A stretch of 64,000 nt of DNA, taken from the NCBI GenBank assembly GCA_944363575.1, contig CALVUJ010000001.1:1-64000 (forward strand), in the 5' to 3' direction. The notes beneath the pieces were generated by a model, which was not told the DNA's origin, did no database searches, and saw only the letters and a program-made list of their open reading frames with translations. Below are positions 16,619 through 25,750 of this stretch, piece after piece (the first letter of the stretch is position 1; each line of letters opens with the position of its first letter). Source of the DNA: an uncultured Bacilli bacterium. GTDB taxonomy: Bacteria > Bacillota_I > Bacilli_A > RFN20 > DUOF01. Made by a program: the position numbers and the translations under genes.

Positions 16619-17584
16619 GTGAAGAATATTACCGTTATAGGTTGTGGTAGATGGGGTAGTTTTATTGCTTATTATTTAGATATGATAGGTAAGAATGTTA
16701 CTTTGTATGGTAGGGAAAGCTCTAGTGATTTTATGCGTTTTAAAGAGACAAGGACTAATGGTAAAGTAGTGTTAAAAGAATCTTTAATATTGGAAAGTAA
16801 TCTTGATAAAGCATTGGAGAATGATACGATTGTTATTTCTATTAATTCACAAGGATTAAGGGGATTAATGGAAGAAATAAAAGATAAAGATGTAAAAAAG
16901 AAGACTTTTATTTTATGTATGAAGGGATTAGAGATTTCAACAGGTAAAAGATTAAGTGAAGTTGTTAAAGAGTTTATGGGAGAAGATTGTAGAGTAGCTG
17001 TGTGGATTGGCCCAGGTCATGTAGAGGAGTTTGTAAAGGGTGTACCTAATTGTATGGTTATCGATTCTAGCATTAGTGAATTAAAAAAAGAACTCGTAGA
17101 AGAGTTTTCTAGCAGACTTATTCGTTTTTACTATGGTAGCGATTTAATTGGTAATGAAATTGGTGCGGCGAGTAAGAATGTTATTGGAATAGCAGCGGGT
17201 ATGTTAGATGGTTTAGGGTTATCTTCTCTTAAAGGGGCTTTAATGTCTAGGGGTACAATTGAAATATCTAGGTTTATTAAGGCTATGGGAGGTAAAGAAA
17301 TATCTGCTTATGGGCTATGTCATTTAGGAGATTATGAAGCTACTGTGTTTAGTGAGCATAGTCATAATCGAATGTTTGGAGAATTGTATGTAAAAAAAGA
17401 AAAGTATAATAGTCTAGCAGAAGGCTATTATACGGTTAAAGCGATGATGAAAATAGCAAAAGATAAAAATATTGAGTTACCTATATGTGAAACCGTTTAT
17501 AATATTCTTTATGAAAATAAAGATCCACTTGAATCATTAAATAAGTTATTTTTAAGAAGTATCAAAAATGAGTTTTTAGTGTAG
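16619..17584 (+). CDS. gpsA: Glycerol-3-phosphate dehydrogenase [NAD(P)+]
   Basis: The 321-residue protein reduces dihydroxyacetone phosphate to glycerol 3-phosphate for phospholipid synthesis. It shows the N-terminal dinucleotide fold ITVIGCGRWGSFIAYYLD, the NSQGLR and CMKGLE strands, WIGPGHVEEF, and the catalytic-domain IGAASKNVIGIAAGMLDGLG with its catalytic Lys. The usual GLGD box is present as LCHLGDYEATVFSEHSHNR, which is a divergent form. Start is GTG 16619 with a CAGGAGATG site. Its last 9 bases overlap the end of the convergent amidotransferase. Confidence 0.85.
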   Translation: MKNITVIGCGRWGSFIAYYLDMIGKNVTLYGRESSSDFMRFKETRTNGKVVLKESLILESNLDKALENDTIVISINSQGLRGLMEEIKDKDVKKKTFILCMKGLEISTGKRLSEVVKEFMGEDCRVAVWIGPGHVEEFVKGVPNCMVIDSSISELKKELVEEFSSRLIRFYYGSDLIGNEIGAASKNVIGIAAGMLDGLGLSSLKGALMSRGTIEISRFIKAMGGKEISAYGLCHLGDYEATVFSEHSHNRMFGELYVKKEKYNSLAEGYYTVKAMMKIAKDKNIELPICETVYNILYENKDPLESLNKLFLRSIKNEFLV

Positions 17585-18208
17585 TTTGCAGTGATTTAAA
17601 AAATCATTGAAGATAAGTTTTGCATTATTATCATAAGAATACATGATTTCAGGGTGAAATTGCACACCGAGCATGTATTTTTTATTTTTTACTTTAATAG
17701 CTTCAATGATATTATCACAGGTTGCTTCAATTGTGTATTTACGATCACTTGTTAAATGATATTTATGTCTACTATTTACGGGAATTGTTTCCTGTTTTAG
17801 TAAGTTATACAAGTATCCTTTTTTATTTAGTTCAATAGAGTGTAAATAAGAAGCATTCATATCAAAATGACTTAAGTTATTTAAGGGCTTAATTCCTTTT
17901 TTATTAAAGTAAGAGCCTAATTCTTGCATTCCTAAACATATTCCTAATAAAGGTATATCATTTTTATAACAATAATCAATAATAAACATATCTATTTCAC
18001 TAATTTCATTTCCTCCAGGAAGAATGAAACCATCAATATCTTTTATTAACTCAAGAATATTTTCTTGATGTTTTTTTAGGGATAATGCGCTATCGATGTA
18101 TATTGGGAAATGTTCTTTATTAATTATGTTTAAATAAGTAAAAGGAATGCCATTTGTTTGAACATCACTTTTAGAAGTAATGTTTCTTGTTAAAATACCA
18201 ATTTTCAT
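17576..18208 (-). CDS. Class I glutamine amidotransferase / gamma-glutamyl hydrolase-like (peptidase C26)
   Basis: The 210-residue protein has the nucleophile elbow PLLGICLGMQELG (Cys), DGFILPGGNEISEID upstream, and the His-Glu pair in VQFHPEIMYSYD. It resembles PuuD-type gamma-glutamyl-GABA hydrolases and stand-alone amidotransferases that cut gamma-glutamyl bonds. ATG 18208 has a GGTGA site five bases before it; ATG 18220 is in frame but lies upstream of that site. It is convergent with gpsA. Confidence 0.75.
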   Translation of the reverse strand: MKIGILTRNITSKSDVQTNGIPFTYLNIINKEHFPIYIDSALSLKKHQENILELIKDIDGFILPGGNEISEIDMFIIDYCYKNDIPLLGICLGMQELGSYFNKKGIKPLNNLSHFDMNASYLHSIELNKKGYLYNLLKQETIPVNSRHKYHLTSDRKYTIEATCDNIIEAIKVKNKKYMLGVQFHPEIMYSYDNNAKLIFNDFLNHCKLH

Positions 18209-18289
18209 ATATTTCACCATTAAAAAGATATGTAAATAAGGTATTGTTTAGAATTGTTTTACATAATTTTTTAATAATGAGGTGGTTAT

Positions 18290-18517
18290 GTGCGACTTAG
18301 TGAATTAAAAAGAAATGAAAAAGGAGAAGTTATTAGAATAAGTAATGATAATAAAAGGTTAAGAAGAAGGATGTTGGATATGGGAGTAACAAAAGGTGTT
18401 GTTATTAAGGTTAGGAGGATAGCACCTTTAGGTGATCCTATTAGTTTAGAGTTAAGAGGGTATGAACTTTGTTTAAGGAAAAGAGAGTTAGATAATATTG
18501 AGGTTAATAGGCTATGA
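18290..18517 (+). CDS. feoA: Ferrous iron transport protein A
   Basis: The 75-residue SH3-like protein reads VIRISNDNKRLRRRMLDMGV and VIKVRRIAPLGDPISLELRG, the FeoA pattern. FeoA sits at the cytosolic side of FeoB and supports Fe2+ uptake. Start is GTG 18290 with a GAGGTGG site. It overlaps feoB by 4 bases (ATGA), a tight operon. Confidence 0.9.
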   Translation: MRLSELKRNEKGEVIRISNDNKRLRRRMLDMGVTKGVVIKVRRIAPLGDPISLELRGYELCLRKRELDNIEVNRL

Positions 18518-20361
18518 AAATAGTTTTAGTTGGTAATCAAAATTGTGGTAAAACGAGTTTGTTTAATGTGCTTACTAAAGAACATCAAAAGGTTGGTAAT
18601 TGGCCTGGGGTTACAGTTTGTAAAAGAAGTGGGATAATTGAAGGTAGTAGTGATGAGTTAACTGATTTACCTGGTCTTTATTCTATGTATGCGTATAGTG
18701 AGGAAGAGAAAATAACTAGAGAGTATCTTTTAAAGGAAGAGATAGATTTAATTATTAATGTGATTGATGTTACTTCGATTGAAAGAAGTTTGTATTTGAC
18801 AATGCAATTAAGGAGTTTGGATATTCCTTTGATTGTGGTTTTTAATATGATTGATTTATTGGGTAAAGAAGGAATTGAAATTGATTTTAAGAAGTTAGAG
18901 AAGGAGCTAGGTGTTAAAGTAGTAGGGGTTTCATCTTTAAAGAGGATGGGGATAGAGACTTTGAAGGAAGTTATAAAGGGTAGTTATAGAAAAGATAAGA
19001 TTTATTGTTTTGATAAAGTGATTGAAGATAGAATAGAAAAGATTAGTGAACGTTATAGTAAACATTCATATTTTTATAGTTTGGAGTTTTTAGAAGAAGA
19101 TGGTTTTGATGAAGTGATTGCTAGTGAAAGATATGCTTATATAGAGAAAGTGATGGGTAGTTGTTTTAAAAAAGAGAAGAAAAAGAGTGTTAGTGATAGG
19201 TTAGATGAAGTGTTTTTAAATAGGTGGTTAGCAATACCTATTTTTGTTTTAGTTATGTTTATGGTTTTTTATTTATCTATAGAAATAGGAGGGTGTTTTA
19301 GTAATAAAATCGGTGATTATTTTATTAATGGGTGTAGGCAAAGTGTGCGTTTTTTTCTAGATAGTGTAGGGGTTTCTAGTTGGTTAGTTAGTTTAGTAGT
19401 AGATGGGGTGATACAAGGAGTGGGATTTGTTTTATTGTTTGTGCCTCAGTTAATGATATTGTTTTTTTTAATGGCTATTTTAGAGATGAGTGGGTATATG
19501 TCTAGGATTGCTTTTTTCTTAGATATGCTTTTTAAGAAAGTTGGTTTAAGTGGGAAGACAATAGTTCCTTTTATTGTTGGGTGTGGGTGTAGTGTTCCGG
19601 CGATTATGGCAACGAGGATTATTGAAAATAAAAAGGAGAGGGAAAGAGCGATTATTCTTACACCTTTTATTCCTTGTAGTGCTAAATTGCCAATTATTAT
19701 CTTGTTTTCAAGTTATTTTTTTAGTAATTATTTTGCGTTAGTTTGCGTTTCTTTTTATGTGTTAGCCGTTTTAATTATATTGGCTTTAGCATTTGTCTTT
19801 AAAAAATATTTAGATAATGAAGAAGACACTACTTATATTAGTGAATTACCTAAATATAAAATTCCTAGTTTTAAATATGTTTGTAGGGAAACTTTGGAAA
19901 AAACGTTTTCTTTTATTAATAGAGCAGGTTCCATTATTTTTGTTTCCTCTATCGTAATTTGGTTTTTGTTATCCTTTTCTTTGCATTTTGAGTATGGTGT
20001 TAAAGTGGAAGATAGCATTTTGGCTAGTATTGGCAAGAGTATAGCTTGGTTTTTTTATCCGTTTTTAGGTAGAACTAGTTGGGAGGCAGCGATTAGTTCA
20101 CTTCAAGGGTTAATAGCGAAGGAACAGGTAGTTAGTTCTTTATCAATTATTGGAAATATTAAAAATCTTTTTAATCCTGTTTCAGCATATGCGTTTGTTG
20201 CTTTTAACTTGTTTAGTATTCCTTGCATGGGGAGTGTAAGTGCTATGAAAAGGGAGTTTGTGAGTAGTAAAAAAGTGTTGTTAGTTATGGGAGTTGAGCT
20301 TTTAGTTGCGTGGTTAATAGCTACTTTTATTTATATGATTAGTATCTTAATAGGAGGTTAA
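18514..20361 (+). CDS. feoB: Ferrous iron transporter B
   Basis: The 615-residue protein has an N-terminal GTPase domain with G1 GNQNCGKTSLFN, the GVT switch in WPGVTVCK, G3 DLPGLYSM and G4 NMID. It is followed by a helical spacer and a membrane part with the two Gate motifs (VPFIVGCGCSVPAIMATRII and the matching second repeat ending GSVSAMKREF). It imports Fe2+ across the cytoplasmic membrane. It lies in the feoA-feoB-small protein operon. The C-terminal FeoC-like part of proteobacteria is absent, as usual for Bacillota. Confidence 0.95.
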   Translation: MKIVLVGNQNCGKTSLFNVLTKEHQKVGNWPGVTVCKRSGIIEGSSDELTDLPGLYSMYAYSEEEKITREYLLKEEIDLIINVIDVTSIERSLYLTMQLRSLDIPLIVVFNMIDLLGKEGIEIDFKKLEKELGVKVVGVSSLKRMGIETLKEVIKGSYRKDKIYCFDKVIEDRIEKISERYSKHSYFYSLEFLEEDGFDEVIASERYAYIEKVMGSCFKKEKKKSVSDRLDEVFLNRWLAIPIFVLVMFMVFYLSIEIGGCFSNKIGDYFINGCRQSVRFFLDSVGVSSWLVSLVVDGVIQGVGFVLLFVPQLMILFFLMAILEMSGYMSRIAFFLDMLFKKVGLSGKTIVPFIVGCGCSVPAIMATRIIENKKERERAIILTPFIPCSAKLPIIILFSSYFFSNYFALVCVSFYVLAVLIILALAFVFKKYLDNEEDTTYISELPKYKIPSFKYVCRETLEKTFSFINRAGSIIFVSSIVIWFLLSFSLHFEYGVKVEDSILASIGKSIAWFFYPFLGRTSWEAAISSLQGLIAKEQVVSSLSIIGNIKNLFNPVSAYAFVAFNLFSIPCMGSVSAMKREFVSSKKVLLVMGVELLVAWLIATFIYMISILIGG

Positions 20362-20364
20362 AAT

Positions 20365-20472
20365 ATGGCGGATATTATTGTTTTTGGAGGGTTAGTGTTA
20401 ATTTTTGTTTTTATAAGGAAAAAGAGAAAAAAATGTTGCAATAATTTAAATTGCAAGCAATGTAAGAGGTGA
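20365..20472 (+). CDS. FeoB-associated Cys-rich membrane protein
   Basis: This 35-residue protein was found by reading the gap after feoB. ATG 20365 follows a TAGGAGG site that overlaps the feoB end. It has one membrane helix (IIVFGGLVLIFVFI), a basic KKRKKK-like junction, then CC-x4-C-x2-C at the cytosolic end. This is the layout of the small FeoB-associated Cys-rich proteins found right after feoB in Bacillota, which probably handle or sense iron at the transporter. Naming rests on this layout and position. Confidence 0.75.
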   Translation: MADIIVFGGLVLIFVFIRKKRKKCCNNLNCKQCKR

Positions 20473-20478
20473 TACATT

Positions 20479-20940
20479 ATGATTACGAACGAGGAGTATG
20501 AGGAGTTTAAAAAGATTGTAGTAGAGATTATTAATAATGATTCTTTTAAGAAAATGAGGGAAATTAAGCAACATCGTTTTACTAATTGTTATGAACATAG
20601 TATTAATGTGGCAACGAAGTGTTTTATCTTTGCTAAGAAAAGAAAAATGAAAATAGATGTTAAGTCTTTGGTTAGAGGAGCTTTATTGCATGATTTTTAT
20701 TTGTATGATTGGCGAGAGGATAAAAAGAAATTTTTTAGTCATAGTTATATGCATCCTTATGTAGCTTTGGAAAATTCAAGAAAAGAGTTTGGGGAATTAA
20801 ATGATATTGAAGTAGATATTATTTTGTCACATATGTGGCCTTTGACTTTTTTTAAATTTCCTAAATATAAAGAATCTTTTTTAGTGTGTTTTAGTGATAA
20901 AATATGTGCGATTAGGGAGTTATTTGGTAAAATATCTTAG
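20479..20940 (+). CDS. HD-domain phosphohydrolase
   Basis: The 153-residue protein has CYEHSINVATKCFIFAKK (first His), RGALLHDFYLYDW (HD pair), HSYMHPYVALENS and DIILSHMWPLTF (further metal-site His residues). Such small HD proteins hydrolyse phosphate esters of nucleotides or related compounds; the substrate is unknown. It starts 6 bases after the FeoB companion gene and may be co-transcribed with the feo operon. Confidence 0.75.
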   Translation: MITNEEYEEFKKIVVEIINNDSFKKMREIKQHRFTNCYEHSINVATKCFIFAKKRKMKIDVKSLVRGALLHDFYLYDWREDKKKFFSHSYMHPYVALENSRKEFGELNDIEVDIILSHMWPLTFFKFPKYKESFLVCFSDKICAIRELFGKIS

Positions 20941-20949
20941 GTGAAAGTA

Positions 20950-21789
20950 ATGAAGAAAAAGGTTATTATAGTTAGTTTAGTTTTGCTTTTTTTTGTTTTA
21001 GTTGTTGGTAGTGTTTTGTTAATTAAGAAGTTTAATGATAAAGAAGAGAACGTTTTAGGTGTTTGGTGGTGGAATGATGAATTAGGTAATGAATATTTGG
21101 AGTTTGCTAGTGAAAATAATATTAGTGAAATTTATTATTGCTCTTCTAAATTTAATGAAGAGACTAATGAATTTATTAGGAAAGCTAATAGTAAAGGGAT
21201 GAAAGTTTTTTGGTTAGCAGGAGAGTATGAATGGATTGAAAATTATAGTAATCTTGAAAAAGCGATTGAAGAGTATTTAATTTATCAAAATAATTATAAG
21301 TATGTATTTGAGGGGATACATTTAGATATAGAGCCTCATCAACATCCTGAATTTGAAAGTAAGAGAAATGAGCTAATTACAAAGTTTGTAGGGCTTACGT
21401 ATTATTTGAAAGATAATTATTCTTCTTTATATATAGAGTATGACTTGCCTTTTTGGTTAGATGATGTGGTTACTTATGATGGTGTTAGTAAGGAAGCATT
21501 TAAGCATGTTATGGATACTTCTAGTAGGGTCACTTTGATGAGTTATCGTGATAGTGCTGAGAAGATATATGATGTTTCTAAAGAAGAGATTGAGTATGCT
21601 AAAGAGATAGGTAAGAATTTGAATTTAGGGGTAGAAACAGAGAGTGAAGAAGGAGATAATGTATCGTTTATGGAAGAGGGAAAGGAATATATGCATGAGC
21701 AATTAAGGTTATTGAAAGAAAAAATCCCAAAAGGATATGGGATTGTTATACATCATATATATACGTATTATCATTTAAAGAATAATTGA
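20950..21789 (+). CDS. Membrane-anchored TIM-barrel protein, glycosidase-like
   Basis: The 279-residue protein has an N-terminal membrane anchor (VIIVSLVLLFFVLVVGSVLL) and an outside domain. The domain begins LGVWWWNDELGN and shows the strand YVFEGIHLDIEPHQHPEF, whose D-x-E at a strand end resembles the catalytic spot of GH18-type or related barrel hydrolases. Later strands (IEYDLPFWLDD, RVTLMSYRDSA, LNLGVETE) fit a TIM barrel. It may act on cell-wall or environmental glycans; this is inference. ATG 20950 has an AGGTGA site overlapping the stop of the HD gene; GTG 20941 lies inside it. Confidence 0.65.
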   Translation: MKKKVIIVSLVLLFFVLVVGSVLLIKKFNDKEENVLGVWWWNDELGNEYLEFASENNISEIYYCSSKFNEETNEFIRKANSKGMKVFWLAGEYEWIENYSNLEKAIEEYLIYQNNYKYVFEGIHLDIEPHQHPEFESKRNELITKFVGLTYYLKDNYSSLYIEYDLPFWLDDVVTYDGVSKEAFKHVMDTSSRVTLMSYRDSAEKIYDVSKEEIEYAKEIGKNLNLGVETESEEGDNVSFMEEGKEYMHEQLRLLKEKIPKGYGIVIHHIYTYYHLKNN

Positions 21790-21825
21790 TAAGATTAAAA
21801 TGAAAAAAAAGAGAGGGTGAAAGGT

Positions 21826-22074
21826 ATGCAAAATAGAGATTTTTTAATAGAATATGCCAAAATTTTAGATGAGATGGAGAACTTACAAAGTGTATTTTCT
21901 AAGATTCAAGAAAAAACGGAAAAGTTAAGAGAAATGTATTATAAGGGGTATGATAAAGAAGAGGTAGAAGCAATGGTTAAGAAAAATGAAAAAGAATATG
22001 CGACTTTATTATTGAAATTTAAAAAATTGAATGAGAGAGCTAAAATTTTAAAAGAGAAAATAGATAGCGAGTAG
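21826..22074 (+). CDS. Small coiled-coil protein
   Basis: The 82-residue protein is almost fully helical and charged, with heptad-like patterning (LIEYAKILDEMENLQSVFSK and LLLKFKKLNERAKILKEKI). There is no membrane segment. A GAGAGGGTG site precedes ATG 21826. No family is recognised. It is convergent with the broken leucine-rich-repeat gene, 4 bases away. Confidence 0.55.
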   Translation: MQNRDFLIEYAKILDEMENLQSVFSKIQEKTEKLREMYYKGYDKEEVEAMVKKNEKEYATLLLKFKKLNERAKILKEKIDSE

Positions 22075-22078
22075 TCTG

Positions 22079-24584
22079 TTATTGATTTTTTTTGATGTTT
22101 TGATTTTTCCAAATGATATATTGTTCATTAGAACTATCTCCTAAATAGGTATGTTCATCTGTTCCATAATTAATTGCTTGATATAATTCTAGTGATTTAT
22201 TTTTGTGTTTTTTTATTTGCTTGTTGAGATCATTTAAATGCATTCCTACCGTTATTGTTTTAAGTGGTTTATCTTTATTTTCTTCATTGTATTTTTCGGC
22301 AAATGATTTAACTGCTAATTCATATTTCTTATATATTAATTCTTTATCTTCTTCACTAACATTAATATTAACTTCAACATTATTACATACCCCATATCTT
22401 TCATTTCTATTTATATATAATGTTGATTTAGCTATTATCTCACCTTTATTATTCTTTATTACAATGTTTTGTACATCTGGATGCACAATACTTGCCCGCA
22501 TTATCCCATATCCAGTTCCTTCAAGATGTGCACAACAGGAGCATAATTTCCCTAAAATAAAATTAATTGGTGAATCTTTAGATAACAATTCAAAAGTAAA
22601 TTTTTTATTTGCTAGTTCTGTAATTGTTGATAAGGTGTCTTTATTAATATCATTAATTTCTTTTTTATAATCTTCAATTGTTTTAAAAAGATCTGTTTCT
22701 TTTAAATGATTATTTAAGATGTGGTTTGGAGTATTGTTTTCCATTCTTTCTTGGTTTATTTTAATGGCATTGTTAAAAGAAGCTTGTCTAGAAAAATAAG
22801 GAGCAATTGTTTCTGCGATAGGTCTAGTTTCTTCATTAATTCCAGCAAACTTATTTTTAATAAAATAATCTTTACATTTTTCTACGGTTACTAATAATTG
22901 CCTTTGATTTCCTTTATTTGAAGTATGTGCTTTTTCAATTTTTTTAAATTCATTATAACATCTAGCGATAAATCCAGACTGTTTTCTTTCTTCTTCTAAT
23001 AATTTTTCAAAATTATTTTTATCTAAGAAGAATTTAGTAAAATTAGGATTAAATTCATTAAATTCCATGCTATCAAACATTGTATGTATTTTATCAAAAG
23101 ATAATTTTATTTGAGTTAGGGCATTCGTTATGAATTCTTCTATTTTTTGAGCGTAATCTATAGTTATTTCTATTTCATTTCCTGATTTTGTTTTTCTTTT
23201 TTTGGTAATTGGCTGTAGAAATCCACCTAAATTATAATAAAATTTTATAAAATCATTAAAGCTTTTTTCTTTAAGTTTATCGTTAATATGAATTTTATTA
23301 AAAAATTTCATGTTTTTATTTTTAACGAAATTTAAGAAGTTTTCTTTATTTAATTGTGTACATAAATAATTATAAACTTTAAATAGTGTTTCTTTATTAC
23401 TAGCATTATTATATTCTTCTAAAAAAATATTTTTTTCTTTCCAATGAATAATAATTAAACGATTTAAAATTTCATTATCACTAATTTCTATTTTTTCTCC
23501 AGTTATATTAGGATTATTAGTTAGATGAAAGTAGTTTTCGTTTTTTATAATGTATTGGAAGTTTTCAAAGGGAATAGCATGTTCTCCAATGTTTGTTATA
23601 TTTTTTGAAAGGGTCATTTCTTTTAGGGAGTTGCATCCATAAAAAGCATCTTGTTCTATACTTGTTACGTTATTTGGAATGGCTATTTCTTTTAATGAAG
23701 TGCAATCAAAAAAAGAAAAGGCACTTATGTTTGTTATTTTTTTTGAGAGTACTATTTTTCGTGCAGATGAGCATGTGAAAAAGGCACTTTTACCTATATT
23801 TGTTACACTGTCAGGAATAATTATTTCTTGTAAAGAAGTGCAATCAGAGAAAGCTTCATCACCAATACTAGTTACATCAGTTGGAATGGTTATTTTTTTT
23901 AGTGAAGAACATTTAGAAAAAGCATTATTGCCTATATTTGTAAGATTTTTTGGAATAATTATTTTTTTTTAATTATTAGCAGTTGAAAAAAGCATTTTGT
24001 TCTATACTTGTTACATTTTGGGGAATAATTATTTCTTGTAAAGAGGTGCAATTATAAAAAGTTCCTTGACTTATATTTGTTATTTTTTCTGGTAATTTTA
24101 TTTTTTTTAAAGAAGAGCAATTATAAAAAGCGTAATTTCCGATACTTTTTATTTTTTTAGGAAGCATAATAGCTTTTAATGATTTACAAAGGCGAAATGT
24201 TTCATCATTTATTTTATCTATATATATAGGAATAGTTATCTTTTTTAATGATTTACAGTTAGAGAAAGCACTATTACCAATACTAGTTATGCTTTTTGGA
24301 ATAGTTATTTTTTTTAATGACCCACAATAAAAACAAGAATGGTCACCGAGAGTTGTTACTCCTTTTAAAATTGTCATTTTTTGTAACGATGCACACGCAT
24401 AAAAAGCATAATTTTCTATGTTTGTTATGCTTCCAGGAATAATTATTTCTTTTAATTCATGGCAATCAGAAAAAGCACGATAACGTATTGTTACGATAGA
24501 TTTCCAAAACTCTTTTGGATTACTTTTTAGAAAACCTATGTCACTATCAGTGACTTTTATTAGAGAACCATTTACTTTTTTCAT
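22079..24584 (-). pseudogene. BspA-like leucine-rich-repeat protein, split by stops and an A9 tract
   Basis: The first part (ATG 24584 to TAA 23976) is an LRR_5/BspA array with units like LKKITIPKSITSIGNSAFSN. The array continues past the break in another frame (LKKIIIPKNLTNIGNNAFSK and later units to about 23580). It then runs into a 490-residue C-terminal region ending at 22079. The break has two tandem TAA codons (23973-23978) and a run of nine A (complement of 23962-23970) where eight would restore frame, so slippage alone cannot repair it. The C-terminal region has a CSCCAHLEGTGYGIM box and HPDVQNIVIKNNKGEIIAKS; I do not recognise it. There is no signal peptide. A second product could start at ATG 23617. 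Confidence 0.75.
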
Positions 24585-24835
24585 TCTGTTACACCAACTT
24601 ATTCATATTATATCATGATAAGATATAATGTGAAGAAGAAATTTTTTTACAAAAATAAATCTTTTGTTTTTTTGAATTAATTATGAGTTTTATTTGAAAA
24701 GAGTGTATGTATTTTTAGTGTATTGTTTTTTGGAAGAATTTAAAATTTAGTTTTTAATATTTGCGTTAACTAGATTTTGTTAGTAAAAAATTATTTGGTA
24801 ATATTAATTAGATTAGAATAAAATTTTGATTATCG

Positions 24836-24863
24836 TTTACAAATTTTATAAAAATGATATAAT
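24836..24863 (+). promoter_or_regulatory. Promoter of the T-box/leuS operon
   Basis: TTTACA (24836-24841), 16-bp spacer, TATAAT (24858-24863). The 24585-24835 stretch upstream holds nothing else I can name. Confidence 0.65.
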
Positions 24864-24869
24864 TGTCGT

Positions 24870-25100
24870 ATCTGCGATGAAGAAGAGTAGTACTTATTGA
24901 TTTTAAAATAGAGATCTAGTGGTTGGTGGAAACTGGAATAAATAGATAGGGAACTTGCTTTGGAGCAATGTGTGTGATAAGCATGCATCGTTAACTGCGT
25001 TAAAGTAATTAAGGGCATAGATTTTCTATGAAGTAGGATGGTACCGCTTTGTATATACAGAGTTCCTATATTTTTGGAGTTTTTTATACAAGGAGGACAA
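24870..25100 (+). promoter_or_regulatory. T-box leader, probable leucine specifier CUU
   Basis: The leader has the ordered T-box parts. These are GATGAAGAAGAGTAGTA at the stem I base, the AG-bulge/GNUG region (GAGATCTAGTGGTTGGTGGA), GGGAACTTGC with CTT at 24954-24956 in the specifier position, and the invariant AGGATGGTACCGC at 25035-25047. A T-rich run near 25074-25085 then gives a weak terminator. Uncharged tRNA-Leu would bind the specifier and the T-box bulge and allow read-through into the PH-domain gene and leuS. The specifier call fits the downstream leuS. Confidence 0.85.
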
Positions 25101-25101
25101 A

Positions 25102-25746
25102 ATGAAAAAGATTGATGAAAATTATTTTAAAGTTGTAAATAATAAGAAAATTTGCGAAATAGAAGATGTTTTAGAGCAAGATGAGCATATTTTATGGAGA
25201 GATAAGCCACATAAGAAGTCTTATGTTTGGTCAAACTTTTTTTCTTTATTGCCAATTGCACTTATATGGTTAGTGGCTGATTCTTTTTTTATTTGGATGA
25301 TGATTAGTTCTGGTGCATTTGAAGAAATGGATGCTTTTTTCATTGTATTTATAATAGCTTTTTTTCTGCTTCATTTAATGCCTGTATGGATTTGGATTAG
25401 TTCTGTGGCTAAAGCGAAGTTAGAGCATAAAAATATTGAGTATGTTTTTACTGAAAAAAGGATTATTATTAGGAGTGGAATTATTGGAATTGATATTCAA
25501 TCGGTTTATTATAGTGATATTGAATCGGTAAATCTCAAAGTAGGTTTAATTGATAAGATTTATAAAGTAGGAGATGTTTATCTTGTTGCTAGTAATGGTA
25601 AGTATGTTTTGTTTGATATAAAGAATCCTTATGATATAACAAGTAAACTGCAAAAGATTACATTAGATATTAAAGCTGATATTTATTATCCAAATGCCTA
25701 TAGGCCAACGGAGAATAAAGGATATAACACTAAATATAAGGGGTGA
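25102..25746 (+). CDS. PH-domain (bPH2/YdbS-type) membrane protein
   Basis: The 214-residue protein has a soluble start (DEHILWRDKPHKKSYVW), two membrane helices (about residues 45-65 and 75-100), then a bacterial PH-like domain: EYVFTEKRIIIRSGIIGIDI, YYSDIESVNLKVGLIDKIYK, GDVYLVASNGKYVLFDI. Bacterial PH2 proteins are linked to membrane stress and antimicrobial tolerance, but the role here is unknown. It lies between the leucine T-box and leuS with a 4-base gap, so it is co-controlled by leucine charging. Confidence 0.8.
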   Translation: MKKIDENYFKVVNNKKICEIEDVLEQDEHILWRDKPHKKSYVWSNFFSLLPIALIWLVADSFFIWMMISSGAFEEMDAFFIVFIIAFFLLHLMPVWIWISSVAKAKLEHKNIEYVFTEKRIIIRSGIIGIDIQSVYYSDIESVNLKVGLIDKIYKVGDVYLVASNGKYVLFDIKNPYDITSKLQKITLDIKADIYYPNAYRPTENKGYNTKYKG

Positions 25747-25750
25747 AATA

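Noticed and set aside
23593-23972. Plus-strand frames with hydrophobic content over the LRR gene
   Set aside because: They are mirror images of the LRR repeats on the minus strand and lack ribosome sites.
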